From contig NC_035161.2 in the NCBI RefSeq assembly GCF_001659605.2, forward strand, positions 41,993,956 through 42,057,955: DNA of 64,000 bases, written 5' to 3'. Position numbers and translations under genes: made by a program. The stretch is from Manihot esculenta (taxonomy: Eukaryota; Streptophyta; Magnoliopsida; Malpighiales; Euphorbiaceae). Below the pieces are notes generated by a model. That model saw only the letters and a program-made list of their open reading frames with translations, was not told the DNA's origin and did no database searches. The first letter of the stretch is position 1; the number at the start of each line of letters is the position of its first letter. Below, one piece after another: positions 59,784 through 64,000 of this stretch.

Positions 59784-62700
59784 AAACAAGAGTTGCTGGT
59801 GTCAGCCTTGTAATCGTGAGGCCATGTAGCTAATGATGGAAATCGTATGTACATATATAATAGACTTCTTAATTTTGAGAATGCTTTTATTTATATGTGA
59901 AATGGAATTTGGTGGGAGTCATAGAAGACTTTGCTTAGTAACAAAAAGAATCAGGCATATAGGCTCTTGTCAGAGCGATTTTGATTCTAGCTTCTAATTC
60001 TGGTGAAGTTATCAATATCCCAACAGTCCCAGTCCCACCCCCTCGTTTTTTTTTTTTATTTCAGATAACCTTATTTTATTTAACATTGTTGGTAATTTTT
60101 TTTAATATGTTAAATGAACTAAATTGAGTATTAAATTTAACATGTTTTAATTATAATTTTAAAGCAATTAAACTACTTTTTCCAATGTTTAAAATGACAT
60201 TTTTGAAGATTATTTTTTAAACGTTTTAATTATAATTTCAAATGGTGTATTAAAATTTTACGTTTTTTTTTTTTAAATGGAGATAGGAGTAGAATCTGAA
60301 ATCTCTCAAATTTATTTAAATACATTTGCTACTTACCATTAAATTAATTTTGTGAGTACACTTAATTTTCTTATTTTAAAAATATGTATATCATCTTCTC
60401 CCATGTCTCAAAAATAAAAGCCATTTCCCCTCGTTTGATTCATTTTATAATTTGTCCACTTTTTATCTTTTTACACAATTTAAGAAATAATAGTTATTTA
60501 AGTTAAAATATAATTTTTTTATTGGTTTTTCAATTATAATCATATATAAAATAAGAAACAATAAATCATTATTAATAATATATAGTTTAAATTGAATATT
60601 AAAATATAATTTGAATTCTTATTTGAGAAAAATAAATAATTAATAGAGAATTGTATTGAAAATAAATAAAATTAAATATATATGTTAATCATACTATAAA
60701 AAGAAATAAAATGGATAGTATTTTAGAATAAATATTAAAAAAATTAATAAAAATTAGAGAACGGAAATAATATTATTTTATTTAATCTTTTCAATAAATT
60801 TATTTCCATTTTCATGTAATTTAAGAAAATACAATTTATTAAATTATTCTGCAACCAATAAATAAATACTGTTATTTTTAAATAAAAATGTATAATAACT
60901 TGGGACAAAAAAAAAACTATATATTTATTTTACATATAACTTATGACTTCTTTCGTGTTATAATTCTTACCTTTTAGTTATACAAAAATGTAATTACTTT
61001 TTACTGTTAATAATAATTTATTTATTAACTTTTATATATAAAGAATAAAATTTATTAATTTAAAGAACAATTGAGTAATATGAATTCTTTAATTTTAATG
61101 CCATAACATAAATAAAGGATATATTTGAAAACATCAAACTATATGTACTATATATTTTTATTCTTATAAAAATAAAATAAATATTTTTTTTAGAGATAAT
61201 GATTTTTTTGTTAAAATAGTTTCACCTTTGCATGGATAATTTGGAAGGAAGTATGAATAAATCAAATGATTAATTAAATTAATATTTCAACAAAATTAAT
61301 ATTTGATAATTTTATTTTAAAAATATTTATTAGTCTTCATATTTTATTTTATTTTATTTATTATTAGTCTTTCCTTACTTTTATGGAACTAGACAATTTA
61401 AAAATGAAAAATATATATTTCTAATTTTCAAATTTCAAGTTAATATTCAACTGACAACTAAAAGAAATAAAAAATGTAATTACTAAATTAATAATTTTTA
61501 AAAATAATATTTCTAATTAATTAATATCCTAAAATAAAGGGGTTGGTTGTAATTTTACCAAAAAGAAACGAGGAAAATAAAAAGGCAAGTTAACGTGGCA
61601 ACAAGACGGAAAAATTGTCTTGAGCTGCTATTCTGCCATTTATTCCTCCTTCGAGCTGTTGGTACATAGTCTGCTTCTGCTTCTTGTGTAAGACAGTGAT
61701 CAACTAAGACAAAAGAGGATGGGCCCACTTGTTTAAAAAAAAATTAAAATTCTCATCTACTCCTTGCTCTGTTTTCAGGAAAACACCCAAAACTAAAACC
61801 AGAGCAAGCCATCTTCACCCCTTTATGTTAAAAAAATAAAAAAAATAAAATAAAATTTAATATTAAAAGTGAAGTTAAATGACTGTATTAAAATAAATGA
61901 AATTATTATAAATATGCAATAGAAAATCTTAAATGGATATCATATTGAGAAGTATTGAGCTGGTTGAACTTTTAAAAAATTAAGAGGAAGTCTGATTTTT
62001 AAAATTTAATTATGTATTTCACATTCCATCTTTACAATCCACTATTTAAATTTCATATTTAATCCATCATATTTTTAGAATTCTAAGTGAAGATCTAATT
62101 TAGTGGGTAGGTGGCAGACTATATTTTATATAATAACTTAATGATAAGTGATTCAATTTATCTTATATTTATACCGTATTTGAAATAACACTTTATCTAT
62201 ATAGTTTTTTGAACATATTGGATAGTCTCTTTTGAGTAACTTTATACATGTATATGATTAATACAATTTTATTTACTTTAGACTAAAATTATAGTTAAAA
62301 TTTCTGTATTGCTCTTATGTTGCCAAAATTTTATATTCTAGCATAATAATATTATTTTTTTAAACTGGAGCATAATAATATTATTTAAAATGATTATATT
62401 TATTCAACTAATTTATTTTAATATATCCTGTGATATCATTAATTAAATATTAAATATTATCTATTCTCATTTATTATTTATTATTTATTATCAGCTAATC
62501 ATATTCACTCCATATACTTTATTAATTAATTTTTTTTAATTTAGTTTATCAGTCTTATTTTAAATTTTATACATACATCCACTTCTGGTGGATGTTAGAC
62601 AAATAGAATTAATTTAATATGAATGTATATATTTATATTTGCCTAGCCTGCTAATAATATTTTTGAGCAATAGATATATATTATGTTTACTCCATAAAAA

Positions 62701-62809
62701 AATGTATTTATGGTAAAATTATACATGTTTCATATATATTTCAACAGGTTAACCCTATCAGTCTGTTCCGCAACATTCCTAGGGATTGTGTGACGTCTTG
62801 CTCCGCCTA
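59784..62809. other. KU80 3' flank and long AT-rich intergenic DNA
   Basis: The first ~200 bases should hold the KU80 3' UTR. From about 60040 to 62700 the DNA is strongly A/T-rich with no recognisable gene, apart from a short mixed stretch (61540-61830). Confidence 0.4.
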
Positions 62810-63992
62810 ATGGAATGCAAATGCCGGGTGACTCTTCTTTTATCATCGTTCTTAAGTTAGGGTTAATTTGAGCATTTGAATCTTTTTTGTTTCTTTCGTT
62901 CACTCTTATTACAATTCGTTTAGCAGACTTCATCGCCGAATCTTGTTCTGTATTCCTACTGGCAGAGCTCCTGTGCATGGCGTGTCCGCTTTGCTCTAAA
63001 CCTGAAAGGTACTACTTAACACTCAAGGACCATTTCTAGCTATTTGTTTTTTGAATGTGTCTTCATTTTTGTTTCACAGGGACTGTAACCATCTCGATCT
63101 GCATTTCTTTTAAGTGAATATTGGTTGCTTTCCTTTATACCTGTTATGATTTCTAAAGATCGGTCTTTATTTGATTGTTTCTGTCGATGGAAGGGCTTTC
63201 TTATGAGTACAAAGCAGTAAACCTTGCAAAAGGAGAACAATTTTCTCCAGGTGAGAACCAAAATGATTTTTGCCCTTGTCTTACTCAGATTTGGAGAAAT
63301 TATAGGAAAAGTTTATAATGAATATGTTTGAAGAAAAATTAAATTAATGGATTCTAATCCATGATCATGTATGAACTCCAGGATACCATATATTTGCATC
63401 ATCAGTCTACCGTGTAATCAAATGTTTATAATGGATTATTCAGATTAATACATGGTCTTAATGTATGCCTTTAATTGCATAATATAAATTGCTCCACAAA
63501 TTGTAGAAATGTGAGAGCTTGTAAAGAGCAAAGGCCAAGCACATGCATTGCACTTATTTGTCTTGTTTTCAACATTTATTTCCTATTTTTTAGAGAAAAA
63601 GAAAGTTTCAAGAGATTGACGATTTGTTTTCATTTCTCGTTTTTCTTGTTACTGTTCACTTTTTTCATGGAAAGAAGAGTATTTTTTGTTGCAACTTCCT
63701 GTCTCTTGCATGGGACATGTAATATAACTGCCTTTACCATCACTAATTTCCTTCCTTTTTATTTAAATAATACAAAGGATTCGAGTTGAACCACATCGAT
63801 ATGAGCTGTTTCCTTCAATATTTTTGTATATTTAAAGAAGTAGATAAGTATTCTTTTGGTTAGTTTGGAAATCCATGGATTGATGACAATTGTGCATGAG
63901 TCACAGAGTTTGAACAGTTAAATCCTCTTCATTATGTTCCCGTGTTGGTTGATGGTGATGTGGTGGTCTCAGACTCTTATGCGATATTGTTG
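62810..63992 (+). CDS. GSTZ1: Zeta-class glutathione S-transferase / maleylacetoacetate isomerase, 5' part
   Basis: Sure exons: one ending at 63008 (NLVLYSYWQSSCAWRVRFAL then NLK), 63194-63250 (GLSYEYKAVNLAKGEQFSP) and 63907-63992 (EFEQLNPLHYVPVLVDGDVV then VSDSYAILL), with donor GT at 63993. The gene continues beyond the window. SSC is the zeta-class catalytic motif (SSCxxRVR), and VPVLVDGD plus the DSYAI glutathione-site Ser are in place. Zeta GST isomerises maleylacetoacetate in tyrosine breakdown, in the cytosol. In the first sure exon the frame is open only from 62924, after TTTAG behind a pyrimidine tract, and has no ATG. A small upstream exon 62810-62827 (MECKCR, GT at 62828) would join in phase through a 96 bp intron, but this start is a guess. 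Confidence 0.88.
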
Positions 63993-64000
63993 GTTAGTGT

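Noticed and set aside
1..64000. CRISPR arrays, operons, prophage or bacterial-type defence systems
   Set aside because: All genes are intron-bearing plant genes; the tandem repeats seen are LTR units, microsatellites or duplications, with no spacer-repeat pattern.

Overview
This is nuclear DNA of a flowering plant, a woody-type eudicot. All the evidence fits: GT-AG introns in every gene, AT-rich intergenic DNA, plant-only gene families (LOB-domain/LBD factors, AT-hook AHL protein) and typical plant Ty3/gypsy and Ty1/copia LTR retrotransposons primed from initiator tRNA-Met. My guess is Malpighiales, possibly Euphorbiaceae. That is an inference from the overall look of genes and repeats, not from a search.

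Layout. 1-4 kb: AT-rich intergenic DNA with a two-copy ~330 bp repeat. 4.0-6.2 kb (minus): two-exon LBD18-type gene. 6.2-22.5 kb: long divergent intergenic region holding a complete but dead 7.9 kb Ty3/gypsy element (10308-18190), itself broken by two insertions of one solo-LTR-like family, followed by a ~950 bp tandem duplication. 22.5-24.8 kb (plus): two-exon LBD19/LBD31-type gene. 27.3-32.1 kb (plus): five-exon AHL gene. 33.5-38.1 kb: degenerate Ty1/copia element (minus) and a second LTR remnant. 39.5-40.2 kb (minus): cornichon-family ER cargo receptor. It is head-to-head with 40.6-43.7 kb (plus), the seven-exon proteasome beta-6 subunit PBF1, across a short shared promoter with TGGGCC/T elements. 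44.5-45.4 kb: an unidentified minus-strand ORF or transcript. 46.6-59.8 kb (plus): twelve-exon KU80, whose tenth intron is swollen to 8.7 kb by a copia element carrying a second, oppositely oriented copia element and another insertion. 62.8-64 kb (plus): first exons of a zeta-class glutathione S-transferase, cut by the window end.

How the genes relate. The LBD18-LBD19-AHL trio matches gene order that I recall in Arabidopsis (AHL7-LBD31-LBD30 on chromosome 4 and LBD19-LBD18 on chromosome 2), so it looks like an old conserved block of developmental regulators. The remaining genes (secretory cargo receptor, proteasome subunit, DNA double-strand-break repair, tyrosine catabolism/GST) are housekeeping genes with no common pathway. 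I found no CRISPR array, no bacterial-type system, no tRNA or rRNA gene, and no clear evidence of a new enzymatic system. The most unusual structures are nested insertions, hairpin-rich non-coding insertions, and paired palindromic promoter sites.
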